Positions 26,698 to 35,268 of a stretch of DNA of 64,000 nt are shown in pieces. Position 1 is the first letter of the stretch, and each line of letters begins with the position of its first letter. Where the stretch lies: the NCBI GenBank assembly GCA_024403355.1, contig JAKSRW010000006.1, positions 1 through 64,000 on the forward strand. The letters are read 5' to 3'. A program made the translations under genes and the position numbers. The notes below the pieces were generated by a model. The model made no database searches and was not told the DNA's origin. It saw nothing but the letters and a program-made list of their open reading frames with translations. Source of the DNA: Lachnospiraceae bacterium (GTDB lineage Bacteria; Bacillota; Clostridia; Lachnospirales; Lachnospiraceae).

Positions 26698-26726
26698 TTG
26701 ACATTTTCTTCCAAAGGTACTATACT
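26698..26726 (+). promoter_or_regulatory. Sigma-A promoter of the Rpn-family gene
   Basis: TTGACA (26698-26703), a 17-nt spacer and TATACT (26721-26726) lie about 80 nt before the start. In the leader GGCACG/CGTGCC and CCGG repeats can pair. Confidence 0.8.
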
Positions 26727-26806
26727 GTGTGACATAAACCAATGTGGCACGCAGACCGTGCCGGTTTATTACACACCGGATTCCTCTGTTTTAAGGGAGG
26801 AATGCT

Positions 26807-27733
26807 TTGGCAAGAAAAAGAAAAAAGCTGAAAGAACTTACCATTAAGGATAATTTTATGTTCGCTGCGGTTATGCTGGAAGGTGATAATGCGAAGCGGC
26901 TGCTGGAGCTTGCTTTGGGAATAGAGCTTGATCATGTGGATATTTCCTATGAGAAGAGCATAGTCTATAACCCTGAATACAAGGGTGTGCGTCTTGATGT
27001 ATTTGTAAAGGATGAGAAGGGTACACATTTTAATGTTGAGATGCAGGCAACTTCTCAGCAGATTGAGAAGAGAGCGCGTTATTATCAGGGGCAGATAGAC
27101 ATGGAGCTACTTGTAAGCGGGGCGGAGTATGAAGCATTACCGGACAGCTACGTTCTGTTTATCTGTGATTTTGACCCGCTCGGGATAGGCAGATACAAGT
27201 ATACTGTAAGGCAGACGATTGAAGAAGACAGTGACTATGATTATTCGGATGGAAGGCATACTGTATTTTTAAGTACGGTAGGAACTAACGAAGAGGATGT
27301 GCCTAAGGCGCTGGTTAAATTTCTAAAATTTGTAGCTGCGGAACCGGAGTCATCTAATGACGACTTCGATGACGATTTTGTAAGACAGCTGCAGAATTCT
27401 GTGGAGAAAATCAAAAAAAGCAGAGATATGGAGGCCCGATATATGTTATTTGAGGAAATGATGAAAAATGAATATAAGGCCGGCCGTGAGGATGGAATAA
27501 TTGAGGGTAAGCGTGAGGGACAGCTCGAAGGCAGGCTCGAATCTATCATCAGTGTTTTGTCTGTGCGGTTTAACATATCTGCAGGTTTATCGGAGAAGCT
27601 CACGTCGGTAAATGACGGGGAGAAGCTGTCCCAACTGCTTACTTTGGCAGCGACAGCAGCATCGGCAGAGGACTTTGAGTCCGGACTGGATGCGGTTCTC
27701 ACGAATCAGGTCGAATCGACAAAAATCAACTAA
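26807..27733 (+). CDS. Rpn-family PD-(D/E)XK nuclease (recombination-promoting nuclease / putative transposase)
   Basis: The 308-residue protein has the Rpn/PDDEXK_2 pattern: N-terminal TIKDNFMFAAVM, catalytic Asp64 in VRLDVFVKD and Glu78-X-Gln80 in FNVEMQA. It ends with the typical Gly/Glu-rich helical tail GKREGQLEGRLE and a C-terminal helix. E. coli RpnA cleaves DNA and promotes RecA-independent recombination; recent work links short Rpn products to phage defence. The start is TTG after GGGAGG. It has its own promoter and terminator, so it is a single-gene unit. Confidence 0.88.
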   Translation: MARKRKKLKELTIKDNFMFAAVMLEGDNAKRLLELALGIELDHVDISYEKSIVYNPEYKGVRLDVFVKDEKGTHFNVEMQATSQQIEKRARYYQGQIDMELLVSGAEYEALPDSYVLFICDFDPLGIGRYKYTVRQTIEEDSDYDYSDGRHTVFLSTVGTNEEDVPKALVKFLKFVAAEPESSNDDFDDDFVRQLQNSVEKIKKSRDMEARYMLFEEMMKNEYKAGREDGIIEGKREGQLEGRLESIISVLSVRFNISAGLSEKLTSVNDGEKLSQLLTLAATAASAEDFESGLDAVLTNQVESTKIN

Positions 27734-27763
27734 TTTTAAAATTTAACAGGGGAATTCAGGAAG

Positions 27764-27793
27764 GCGATCTGATATCTGTGTCAGGTCGCTTTT
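27764..27793 (+). terminator. Terminator of the Rpn gene
   Basis: GCGATCTGA / TCAGGTCGC (9 bp with one G-T) and an 8-nt loop are followed by TTTT. Confidence 0.75.
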
Positions 27794-27842
27794 ACGTTTG
27801 CTAATACGTACAATAGCATTTATTTGACTTCCTACAAAACAT

Positions 27843-27872
27843 TTGTACAAAGCCCGGCTTTTATGATATAAT
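27843..27872 (+). promoter_or_regulatory. Promoter candidate of the yaaR-holB cluster
   Basis: TTGTAC (27843-27848), an 18-nt spacer and a perfect TATAAT (27867-27872) lie about 40 nt before the GTG start of the kinase-like gene. Confidence 0.6.
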
Positions 27873-27913
27873 AAATCTGTATATCTTAAATTTGAAAAGG
27901 AGCCGAAATTATT

Positions 27914-28426
27914 GTGAAGCTTACTATTGTAATAAACGGTGCAGGTGGAGTCGGAAAGGATACGATGTGTGAATTTGCCGCAGAGGAATACGCAGTAACG
28001 AATGTGTCATCGATTGACCCGGTGAAGCAGGCGGCGAGAATTCTGGGATGGGATGCGCAGAAGGACTTGAAATCCAGAAAATTCCTGGCGGATATGAAGC
28101 AGCTTTGTGTGGAGTATAACGACTGGCCTACGAAGTATCTTGTGGCGAAGCATGAAGAGTTCCTTGGCGGAAGCGATGAAATAATGTTTGTTCACATCCG
28201 TGAAGGTAAGGAGATTGCCCATTTTGTGGAAAGTGTGGGCGGGGATGCAATCACCCTTCTTGTCAGAAGAAGCTCAAACGATGTCGTTTACGGTAACAGC
28301 TCGGACGATGACGTGGAGAATTACAATTACGATTATATTTACAATAATGACAGACCTCTTGATGAGGCCAAGGCGGACTTTATTGGATTCTTAAGTCAGA
28401 TACTTCAGGAAAGAAGCGGAAAATAA
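27914..28426 (+). CDS. P-loop kinase-like protein (dNMP-kinase type)
   Basis: The 170-residue protein starts with the Walker A loop INGAGGVGKDT and has a compact nucleotide-monophosphate-kinase-like layout; a second strand ends in MFVHIREG, followed by a lid-like Arg-rich VRRSS. It resembles deoxynucleoside/nucleoside monophosphate kinases, but the substrate is not clear. Its place directly before yaaR and holB is where many Firmicutes carry tmk (thymidylate kinase), which fits but does not prove such a role. It starts with GTG after AAAGGAG. Confidence 0.7.
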   Translation: MKLTIVINGAGGVGKDTMCEFAAEEYAVTNVSSIDPVKQAARILGWDAQKDLKSRKFLADMKQLCVEYNDWPTKYLVAKHEEFLGGSDEIMFVHIREGKEIAHFVESVGGDAITLLVRRSSNDVVYGNSSDDDVENYNYDYIYNNDRPLDEAKADFIGFLSQILQERSGK

Positions 28427-28528
28427 GACTGTATTTTTTGACGTTAATGACCGATATAAATAGAGAAGAGCAGAGCTTACAGGCAGAGCGGCTGTGAGTT
28501 TTGATAAGGAAAAGGAGGGCAGGCTGTA

Positions 28529-28969
28529 ATGGATATAAAAATCAATCAGGCTCAGCCTGTTCAGCAGACAGAGCAGGTACGAAATGCTGCGCCGGCAGAC
28601 GGAAGCTTTAAGTTTACTCTCATTTCGAGTATAGGCGAGGAGGCTCTGGCGGAGCGCCTGAACGGACTGTTAGAGGAGATTACCGGTCAGGGTGAAAAGA
28701 TAAAAAAGCGCCGGGACATCACGGATATGCGCAAATACAGGACTCTGATTAAAGATTTTATGAATGAAATAGTTAATCGTTCACATAAGTTTTCGCGTGA
28801 GAATTTCCTGGACAGACGCGGCAGACACAGGGTTTACGGAATGATAAGGCTGGTGGATGAGAAGCTGGATATGCTTGCGGAGGAGCTTCTGAAGGATGAG
28901 CAGGATTCGCTGCTTATTTTAGGGAATATTGATGAAATCAGGGGGCTTCTGCTGGATATACTGACATAG
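28529..28969 (+). CDS. yaaR: YaaR family protein (DUF327)
   Basis: The 146-residue cytoplasmic protein matches the YaaR family: the N-terminal half is variable, the middle carries [16 protein letters not shown] text ([12 protein letters not shown]), and the core is [13 protein letters not shown] followed by [15 protein letters not shown]. Function is unknown. The gene is almost always found just upstream of holB and ricT in Firmicutes, as here. AAGGAGGGC precedes the ATG. Confidence 0.88.
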   Translation: MDIKINQAQPVQQTEQVRNAAPADGSFKFTLISSIGEEALAERLNGLLEEITGQGEKIKKRRDITDMRKYRTLIKDFMNEIVNRSHKFSRENFLDRRGRHRVYGMIRLVDEKLDMLAEELLKDEQDSLLILGNIDEIRGLLLDILT

Positions 28970-29017
28970 TTTTTTTAGGCGGATATTCCGGTATCTGCCT
29001 CGGAGGTAGGGTAATAA

Positions 29018-30001
29018 GTGAAAAATTTTAACGATATTTTGGGGCATGACAATATTAAGGAGCATCTTCAGACAGCGATAAATATGGGGAAGCTGTCGCA
29101 TGCCTATATTTTCAGCGGCGAGGAGGGCTCGGGCAAGAAGACCGTAGCAGAGATATTTGCCGCCGCGCTTATGTGTTCGGGGGAGGAGAAGCCCTGCGGA
29201 ATGTGCATGTCATGCATGCAGGCAGAGTCTCACAATCACCCGGATATAGTATATGTTACACATGAAAAATCGCGAATCGGTGTTGATGAGATTCGTGTTC
29301 AGCTGATTAATGATATTGTAATCAAGCCCTTCAGCAGCCCTCACAAGGTTTATATTATTGATGAGGCGGAAAGAATGACCGAGCAGGCACAGAATGCCCT
29401 GCTGAAGACACTGGAGGAGCCGCCGGAATATGCGGTTATTATACTTCTGACCACAAATACGGGCTCATTTTTGCAGACAATACTTTCACGCTGCGTAACA
29501 ATTCAGTTTAAGCCTCTTGATAACAAGCTGATAGTGGATTATCTGATGAAGAATCAGCAGCTTCCGGATTATTATGCGAAGGTCTGTGCGTCCTTCTCGG
29601 CAGGAAGTCTGGGAAAGGCCATTAAATATGCCGGCAATCCCGAATTTGAAAAGGTTAAGCAGGATGTGCTCGGAATCGTCAAAAATATTGATGAGGCACC
29701 CTTTGATGAGCTTGTGAGTGCTACAGCGGTCCTTTCGGAGAATAAGGCGATGATGGATGATTATATCGACCTTATGCACCTCTGGTTCAGGGATATTCTT
29801 ATGTTTAAGGCTACGCAGGATGCCAACCGCATCATTTTTATTGACGAGCTGATGCAGATAAAGCAGATGGCGAGCCGTTACAGCTTCGAGGGACTTGGTA
29901 AAATAGCGGATGCCTTTTATAAGGTTCGTGACCGTCTGAAGGCAAACGTAAACTTTGAAACCGCGATAGAGATGCTTTTCCTCAGTATGAGAGAGCATTG
30001 A
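29018..30001 (+). CDS. holB: DNA polymerase III delta-prime subunit
   Basis: The 327-residue clamp-loader subunit has a Walker A-like SGEEGSGKKT, the zinc-binding cysteines C-X6-C-X2-C-X2-C around residues 64-79 (CSGEE...CGMCMSC), the Walker B-like IIDEAERM, and the SRC motif in ILSRC. It helps load the sliding clamp at replication forks. It starts with GTG. It is followed by ricT after 118 nt, the standard Firmicute order. Confidence 0.93.
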   Translation: MKNFNDILGHDNIKEHLQTAINMGKLSHAYIFSGEEGSGKKTVAEIFAAALMCSGEEKPCGMCMSCMQAESHNHPDIVYVTHEKSRIGVDEIRVQLINDIVIKPFSSPHKVYIIDEAERMTEQAQNALLKTLEEPPEYAVIILLTTNTGSFLQTILSRCVTIQFKPLDNKLIVDYLMKNQQLPDYYAKVCASFSAGSLGKAIKYAGNPEFEKVKQDVLGIVKNIDEAPFDELVSATAVLSENKAMMDDYIDLMHLWFRDILMFKATQDANRIIFIDELMQIKQMASRYSFEGLGKIADAFYKVRDRLKANVNFETAIEMLFLSMREH

Positions 30002-30119
30002 AAGAGGTTGACGAAGCAGGAGAGGTTTTATATAATAATACGGGCCTGTGGTTAGCCGTTTTGACAGAAAAGCGGGGCTGCAGAGCGTTTTTAAGGTTTT
30101 AGAATAGGTGGACTGATAA

Positions 30120-31037
30120 ATGATTAAGGTAATAGGTGTTAGATTCAGAAGAGTTGGCAAAATTTATTATTTTGACCCCCTTGATTTAGATATAGAGCAG
30201 GGTGATGCGGTAATTGTTGAAACTGCACGAGGTGTGGAGTTTGGACGCGTTGTTCTCGGAGTGCGCGAGGTGAATGAGAACTGTATTGTTCAGCCCCTGA
30301 AGCCGGTTATCAGAAAGGCAACTGCCGAGGATATCGAGGTTGATGCCAATAACCGTGTCAAGGAGAAGGAGGCCTTTAAGGTCTGTCTCGAGAAGATTTC
30401 AAAGCGCGGCCTTGAGATGAAGCTCATTGAATGTGAGTATACTTTTGACAATAATAAGGTGCTTTTCTATTTCACAGCGGACGGAAGAATTGATTTCCGT
30501 GAGCTGGTAAAGGACCTTGCGGCAGTGTTCAGAACACGTATCGAGCTGCGTCAGATAGGTGTAAGAGATGAGACCAAGACTCTCGGAGGACTCGGAATCT
30601 GCGGCAGACCTCTCTGCTGTGCGACCTATCTTTCGGATTTTTGCCCTGTGTCAATCAAAATGGCAAAGGAGCAGAATCTCTCGCTTAATCCGACCAAGAT
30701 TTCCGGTACCTGCGGACGTCTGATGTGCTGCCTGAATAATGAAGAGGTAGCTTATGAGGACCTTAACAGTCACCTTCCCAATGTAGGTGACCGTGTTAGT
30801 ACAAAGGACGGCCTCCAGGGCGAGGTACACAGTGTAAACGTGCTCAAGCAGATGGTTAAGGTGTTATTTACCAGCGAGGACGGCAGCAAGGAAGCTAAGG
30901 ATTACAAGGCTGAGGAGCTTTCCTTCAAGCCCAGAAAGCATCGCGAGAAGCAGGCTGCCACAGCGGATGAGCTTAGGGAAATCCGTGAGCTTGAGGCACT
31001 TGAGCGTAAGGATTCTTCAAAAAATCATCTGGACTGA
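30120..31037 (+). CDS. ricT: RicT/YaaT, PSP1-domain subunit of the Y-complex
   Basis: The 305-residue protein has the PSP1 domain with both conserved cysteine groups, CGRPLCC (about 161) and CGRLMCC (about 199). In B. subtilis RicT these help hold [4Fe-4S] clusters in the RicA-RicF-RicT complex, which assists RNase Y in mRNA maturation and affects sporulation and competence. YabA, usually next, is missing; a divergent secreted gene and repeat copy B lie between this gene and trmN6. A strong terminator follows. Confidence 0.93.
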   Translation: MIKVIGVRFRRVGKIYYFDPLDLDIEQGDAVIVETARGVEFGRVVLGVREVNENCIVQPLKPVIRKATAEDIEVDANNRVKEKEAFKVCLEKISKRGLEMKLIECEYTFDNNKVLFYFTADGRIDFRELVKDLAAVFRTRIELRQIGVRDETKTLGGLGICGRPLCCATYLSDFCPVSIKMAKEQNLSLNPTKISGTCGRLMCCLNNEEVAYEDLNSHLPNVGDRVSTKDGLQGEVHSVNVLKQMVKVLFTSEDGSKEAKDYKAEELSFKPRKHREKQAATADELREIRELEALERKDSSKNHLD

Positions 31038-31077
31038 TGCTTTTTCGGTAATCTGCCGACAGAAATAAATAATATAA

Positions 31078-31123
31078 GGGGCTGATCAATCTTCTGTGTG
31101 TGATTTTGATCAGCCCCGTTTTT
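31078..31123 (+). terminator. Terminator of the ricT transcript
   Basis: GGGGCTGATCAA / TTGATCAGCCCC is a perfect 12-bp stem with a 16-nt loop, followed by GTTTTT. It separates the convergent ricT and secreted-protein genes. Confidence 0.9.
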
Positions 31124-31145
31124 ATCGTATATTCTTTTTTATGGC

Positions 31146-31943
31146 TTATGGTCTTTTAACTCGTACCTGGTAATCACCGGTATAGCTTCCTTTAATCTTG
31201 ATATAGAGCTTTTCGCCCTCCTGAAGGGTTACTCTGAGAACATCCTCCCAGTTATATCCGTTTGCGACCTTTTTTGTAACAGGATCTTTTCCGTCAACAT
31301 ATACTGTTATGGGAAGATTCTTTGTTTTTGAAGAGGTGTTTGCATTGTGAAGGGCAACAATATATGTAGAGTAAACAGGCGCGGTAAATACATACCAGTC
31401 TACATCCTTTTTCTTCGTTGATGCATTATATACGATATGGTTCTTAATTACGTTAGCCTTTTTCTTTGTGCCGTTATCCTCTTTTTCCTTATTGGGCTCC
31501 TCTGTATAGAAAGCACGTAAGGAGAAGGACGTCTTTATGTCCTTGTCGTCATCGAAGACGCTGATTGTTACCTTCTGTCCCTTTTTAAATTTGTAGGTGG
31601 GCGACGTAAATGACTCATAACCTGACTTTGAGTAGCTTACACGCTCCTTTGTGAGCTTGCTTTTGCCCTCACATTCCATATCCGTATAAATGTAATAGCT
31701 TTCTGACCAGCGCATTTTACCGTCTAAAAGATACCAGCCGGCGTGCAGATATACCTGATAATAAAAATATCCTGTTTCAGGCATTGTGAATGTAAATTTC
31801 TGCTTTTCTGCCCCGTGTGTACTACCGTTATTAAGCTTTCCGTTTGAAAGCTCTACGGCTGCGCTGGCGGGCTGAACTTTAGCCGTGAAGCAGAAGCATA
31901 ATGCAAGCAATGAAATAATGGTTAATAGAAATTTCTTTTTCAT
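31146..31943 (-). CDS. Secreted protein with pre-peptidase-C-like beta-sandwich repeats
   Basis: The 265-residue protein has a signal peptide (MKKKFLLTIISLLALCFCF, cleavage near ASAA-VE). The mature part looks like two beta-sandwich modules separated by a charged linker (EEPNKEKEDNGTKKKA). The second module has VDWYVFTAPVYSTYIV and ends in GSYTGDYQVRVKRP, a pattern seen in pre-peptidase C-terminal (PPC) domains. No enzyme motif is visible; a surface or binding role is likely. It is divergently placed inside a conserved housekeeping cluster, beside repeat copy B, which suggests insertion of foreign material. Confidence 0.75.
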   Translation of the reverse strand: MKKKFLLTIISLLALCFCFTAKVQPASAAVELSNGKLNNGSTHGAEKQKFTFTMPETGYFYYQVYLHAGWYLLDGKMRWSESYYIYTDMECEGKSKLTKERVSYSKSGYESFTSPTYKFKKGQKVTISVFDDDKDIKTSFSLRAFYTEEPNKEKEDNGTKKKANVIKNHIVYNASTKKKDVDWYVFTAPVYSTYIVALHNANTSSKTKNLPITVYVDGKDPVTKKVANGYNWEDVLRVTLQEGEKLYIKIKGSYTGDYQVRVKRP

Positions 31944-32025
31944 AAGGATTGTCTTCCTTTCTGTGCTATTATCTGAATACTAATAGTATAGCAGATTTTG
32001 CCTTATGTCAATGCGGATATGGTTA

Positions 32026-32169
32026 AGTCAAACTCGTGACCGCTTCGCTTGTCACTCGTTATAAAATCGCTGCTACCGCAGCTTACGAGGTACGGGGCTT
32101 GAACCCCGCACCTCGCGAAAGCTTCACCCACCGCCTAAAGGCAGTGGGTTATCTTTCTATTTTATATAT
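32026..32169 (-). repeat. 144-bp multi-hairpin repeat, copy B (inverted)
   Basis: This is the reverse complement of 25347-25490 with one base difference. It occupies most of the gap 31944-32300 between the secreted-protein gene and trmN6. Both ends stop sharply, at ATATAT and AGTCAAACTC. No direct repeats were found immediately outside. Confidence 0.92.
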
Positions 32170-32300
32170 GACGGCTGCGGCTTTCCCATTGTGCAAATAC
32201 GGCAACTGCTGTATAATAATTGAAATAGGAATATGAAAAATACAGTTTTCACGCTATCATTTTGAAGAAATCAGGGAAATTGCAGGAAAGGCAGAGGATA

Positions 32301-33059
32301 ATGGGCATGACGGAAAATGAAAGACAGGCGCTTGTATATGAGGGCGAAAGAGTCGATGACCTAGAGCGCAATAACTTAAAAATAATACAGGATCCTTCAA
32401 GGTTCTGCTTTGGCATGGATGCGGTGCTTCTGTCGGGCTTTGCCTCTGTAAAGGAGGGCGAGCAGGCTATTGACCTCGGGACAGGCAACGGAATCATACC
32501 GATTCTGCTCTATGCAAAGACTAAAGGTGAGCACTTTGCGGGTCTTGAAATTCAGCCGGAAAATGTGGATATTGCGTCAAGAAGCGTAAAATATAACGGA
32601 TTAGAGGATAAAATAGATATAATCGAGGGTGATATAAAAACTGTTTCACAGCAGCTCGGAAGGGCGAAATATGATGTTGTGACCTGCAATCCGCCCTATA
32701 TGATAGGACAGCACGGGATAGCAAATCCCGAATCGGCAAAGGCAATCGCCAGACATGAACTGCTGTGTACCTTTGAGGACGTGGCTCGTGAGGCAGCAGC
32801 TCTTTTAAAGCCTCAGGGACGCTTTTACCTGGTACACCGCCCTTTCAGACTGGCGGAGCTTATCGTGACACTTACAAAATATAAGCTGGAGCCCAAACGC
32901 ATGCGTCTGGTGCATCCCTTTATCGATAAGGAGCCGAATATGGTGCTTTTAGAGGCGGTACGCGGCGGAAAATCCCGCATGCTGGTTGAACCGCCACTGA
33001 TAGTATACAAGGAGCAGGGCGTGTACACAGAGGAGATTTATACTGTATATGGCTATTAA
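32301..33059 (+). CDS. trmN6: tRNA1(Val) (adenine37-N6)-methyltransferase family protein (YabB/TrmN6)
   Basis: The 252-residue enzyme has the SAM motif DLGTGNGIIP (about residues 52-61), LEIQPENVDIA and the catalytic NPPYM of N6-adenine methylases. It modifies A37 next to the anticodon. I chose ATG 32301, preceded by GGAAAGGCAGAGGA; a TTG at 32262 would add 13 residues. In B. subtilis yabB follows yaaT and yabA, so this gene belongs to the cluster split by the insertion at 31.1-32.2 kb. Its end overlaps the next gene by 11 nt. Confidence 0.88.
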   Translation: MGMTENERQALVYEGERVDDLERNNLKIIQDPSRFCFGMDAVLLSGFASVKEGEQAIDLGTGNGIIPILLYAKTKGEHFAGLEIQPENVDIASRSVKYNGLEDKIDIIEGDIKTVSQQLGRAKYDVVTCNPPYMIGQHGIANPESAKAIARHELLCTFEDVAREAAALLKPQGRFYLVHRPFRLAELIVTLTKYKLEPKRMRLVHPFIDKEPNMVLLEAVRGGKSRMLVEPPLIVYKEQGVYTEEIYTVYGY

Positions 33060-33873
33060 AAAATCAGAAAATGCATACAGCCGGACGGCCGGGAAAAGGC
33101 TCGGCAGCATAATCTGTTTGTGTGCGGAGGTCATAAGTTATTTATTGGGAATTGCCTGTATTTATTACAGCTATGTGATTTATATGGTGCATTCGGGAAC
33201 AAACTTTTTCATGATTTGGGATGCTCTCGGACTTGCTTTCATAGCACTGGGTCTCGGAATACGGTTCGGTATTATAAAACGGCTTATAAAATGGGCACCG
33301 GTCTGGCTGAGGGCTGTGGCTTCGATAGTAATTGCGGCGGGACTTATACTGCTTATAACGGCCGTTTGCTGCATAAAGAGCCGATACAGTGAAGAGACTG
33401 AACAGGGACTTGATTATATCATTCTGCTGGGCGCTCAGGTATATGATAACGGGCCGAGTGTGGTGCTTCAGTTCAGACTTGAGGCGGCCATGGAGTATTT
33501 GAATGCGAATCCGGACACGATATGTATTGTTTCGGGCGGCAAGGGCAGCAACGAAAGCCGCAGTGAAGCAGCGGTTATGAAAGAATGGCTGGTAAAAAAC
33601 GGGATTGCCAAAGAGCGGGTTATTATGGAGGATAAAGCCACAAGTACCCGGGAAAACCTGATTTTCAGCAGGGAATTCATTCCCGAAGGCAGTTCCGTCG
33701 GACTCGTTACGAATAATTTTCATCTCTACAGAAGCCTTTTGCTGGCAGAGAAAATCGGCTACAAAAATATGGCTTCAATAGCTGCGGGCTCCATTAAAAA
33801 ATATGAGCCCAACAATCTGTTAAGAGAGACAGCCGCAGTAATTGCGGAATGGACGCTCCGGTCTAATCCATGA
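33049..33873 (+). CDS. YdcF/ElyC family membrane protein (DUF218)
   Basis: The 274-residue protein has three N-terminal membrane segments (about 17-42, 50-72, 88-108) and a DUF218 domain. Typical stretches are YIILLGAQVYDNG, IVSGGKGSNESRSEA and MEDKATSTRENL. E. coli relatives (ElyC, SanA) affect cell-envelope integrity, and the acidic active-site pocket suggests a transferase or hydrolase. It overlaps trmN6 by 11 nt, implying coupling. Its last codons and stop lie inside the ribosome-site repeat at 33868. A paralogue is at 58560. Confidence 0.88.
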   Translation: MAIKKSENAYSRTAGKRLGSIICLCAEVISYLLGIACIYYSYVIYMVHSGTNFFMIWDALGLAFIALGLGIRFGIIKRLIKWAPVWLRAVASIVIAAGLILLITAVCCIKSRYSEETEQGLDYIILLGAQVYDNGPSVVLQFRLEAAMEYLNANPDTICIVSGGKGSNESRSEAAVMKEWLVKNGIAKERVIMEDKATSTRENLIFSREFIPEGSSVGLVTNNFHLYRSLLLAEKIGYKNMASIAAGSIKKYEPNNLLRETAAVIAEWTLRSNP

Positions 33874-33904
33874 GCAGCTCATTGCATTTGTTGCATTAGG
33901 AGGA
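33868..33904 (+). repeat. Ribosome-site-bearing repeat, gene-linked copy
   Basis: The sequence matches 3368-3404 with three differences. It contains the stop codon of the upstream YdcF gene (CCA TGA) and ends in TTAGGAGGA, the ribosome site of the next gene. Confidence 0.7.
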
Positions 33905-33907
33905 TTG

Positions 33908-34939
33908 ATGGAAAAGAAACTTTGGCTTGTGCCTGAATATTTTAGCAGCTTTGCCTGCAAATGCGGCGCATGCAGAAATGCCTGCTGCAGGAGCTGGAAA
34001 ATTGCGGTAACCGAGAAGGAATATTTCAGAATGATCGGAATGAACTGCTCAAAGGAGCTTCACGATAAGCTGGAAAGTGCCTTCAGTATACCTGATTTTC
34101 CTTCATCCGATAAGTTCAGAATGATAGAGCCTGACTGGCGGGGACAGTGCAGAATGCTTGATTCGGACGGCCTCTGTATGCTTCAGAAGGAGTGCGGTGA
34201 GCCTGCTCTTTCTGAAACCTGCCGAGTATATCCCAGAAGCTGCAAGGCCGAAAATGACAGGCTTCAGGCCTGCTGTTCCTCGAGCTGCGAGGCGGTGGTT
34301 GAGCTTCTGATGGAGGCGGACAGGCTGGAATTTTCGCTGAAGGAAATTGCGGCAGTGCCTGAAATCAGCGAAACAATTGACGGTGATTTTCAGGAAGCTG
34401 AGCAGAAGGCAATAGATATCCTGCAGGACAGAAGCCTTTCCCTGCAGGAGAGAATAATAAAAATCTGCGAACAGAACGGATATGAAAGAAGCGGGGAACA
34501 AAGCGCCTTGGAGATAATAGAGATAATCGGCTGTCTTTCGGAGGAATCACGGACTATACAGGATTATCTGGAGGATCTTTTAAAGCTTAAGGATTTGGAT
34601 GAGGCTGCTGTTGAGGAGACCTTAAAAAGAGCGTCGGCCGATTTTTCGGCAAATTTCCCGGAATGGGAGAGATATTTTGAGAATATCCTTGTAAATAATC
34701 TCTTTTATTCGGCATTTCCCTGCGCAGACAGACGAATTAAAAGCCGGGAGGCCTGCAGCGGTCTGGCGCTTCAGTATCTGTTTATGAAGCTGATTTGTGC
34801 GGTATTTTTGCAAAATGCCCCTTCGAAGGAGCGTTTTGTGGACTGTATTGCGGCCATTTATCATCTGGTTGAGCATACGGCCTTCTATTATAATTCTAAG
34901 ATTTTACTGAAGAATCCGATGAATCTGTTTTGGATATGA
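33908..34939 (+). CDS. FliB-type (flagellin lysine-N-methylase-like) Cys-cluster protein
   Basis: The 343-residue protein opens with a dense cysteine cluster (CKCGACRNACC near residue 18-28) and adds further cysteines at GQCRML, LCMLQKECGE and CRVYPR. This is the YkgJ/FliB pattern that probably binds an iron-sulfur cluster or zinc. FliB of Salmonella methylates flagellin lysines, and Clostridial homologues are widespread even without nearby flagellar genes. No flagellar gene is seen here, so the target is open. TTAGGAGG lies 4-5 nt before the ATG. Confidence 0.8.
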   Translation: MEKKLWLVPEYFSSFACKCGACRNACCRSWKIAVTEKEYFRMIGMNCSKELHDKLESAFSIPDFPSSDKFRMIEPDWRGQCRMLDSDGLCMLQKECGEPALSETCRVYPRSCKAENDRLQACCSSSCEAVVELLMEADRLEFSLKEIAAVPEISETIDGDFQEAEQKAIDILQDRSLSLQERIIKICEQNGYERSGEQSALEIIEIIGCLSEESRTIQDYLEDLLKLKDLDEAAVEETLKRASADFSANFPEWERYFENILVNNLFYSAFPCADRRIKSREACSGLALQYLFMKLICAVFLQNAPSKERFVDCIAAIYHLVEHTAFYYNSKILLKNPMNLFWI

Positions 34940-34955
34940 TTATTTGACAAACAAA

Positions 34956-34994
34956 AAGCACTCCGGAAGAGTAGGGGGGAAAACCGGAGTGCTT
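34956..34994. terminator. Terminator after the FliB-type gene
   Basis: AAGCACTCCGG / CCGGAGTGCTT is a perfect 11-bp stem with a 17-nt loop. The better T run is on the minus strand (A run at 34953-34957), but no minus gene is near. The rest of the gap to 35268 holds AT-rich sequence and a weak promoter candidate (TTGATA 35166-35171, TAAAAT 35188-35193). Confidence 0.6.
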
Positions 34995-35268
34995 GATTTA
35001 TATCAGTTGTGAGATAGGAGACATTTATTGTTTATGTGCTTATTATAGGCGCTGCTTTGTGAATAATAAATCGCGGAAAGCAGAAAATACAGGGACTTAT
35101 TTACTCAAAAAGAGAAAAATAAGCAGTATTATCTTTTTATGGGATAAATTTTTATACTTTACCACTTGATACAAACGGGAGAGATGATAAAATAATAATT
35201 GACCGCATTAGTTTTTGGTAGTTATTAGTGTGAAAATTTGCGGGGCAGGCAGAAAGGTACAGGTTATT

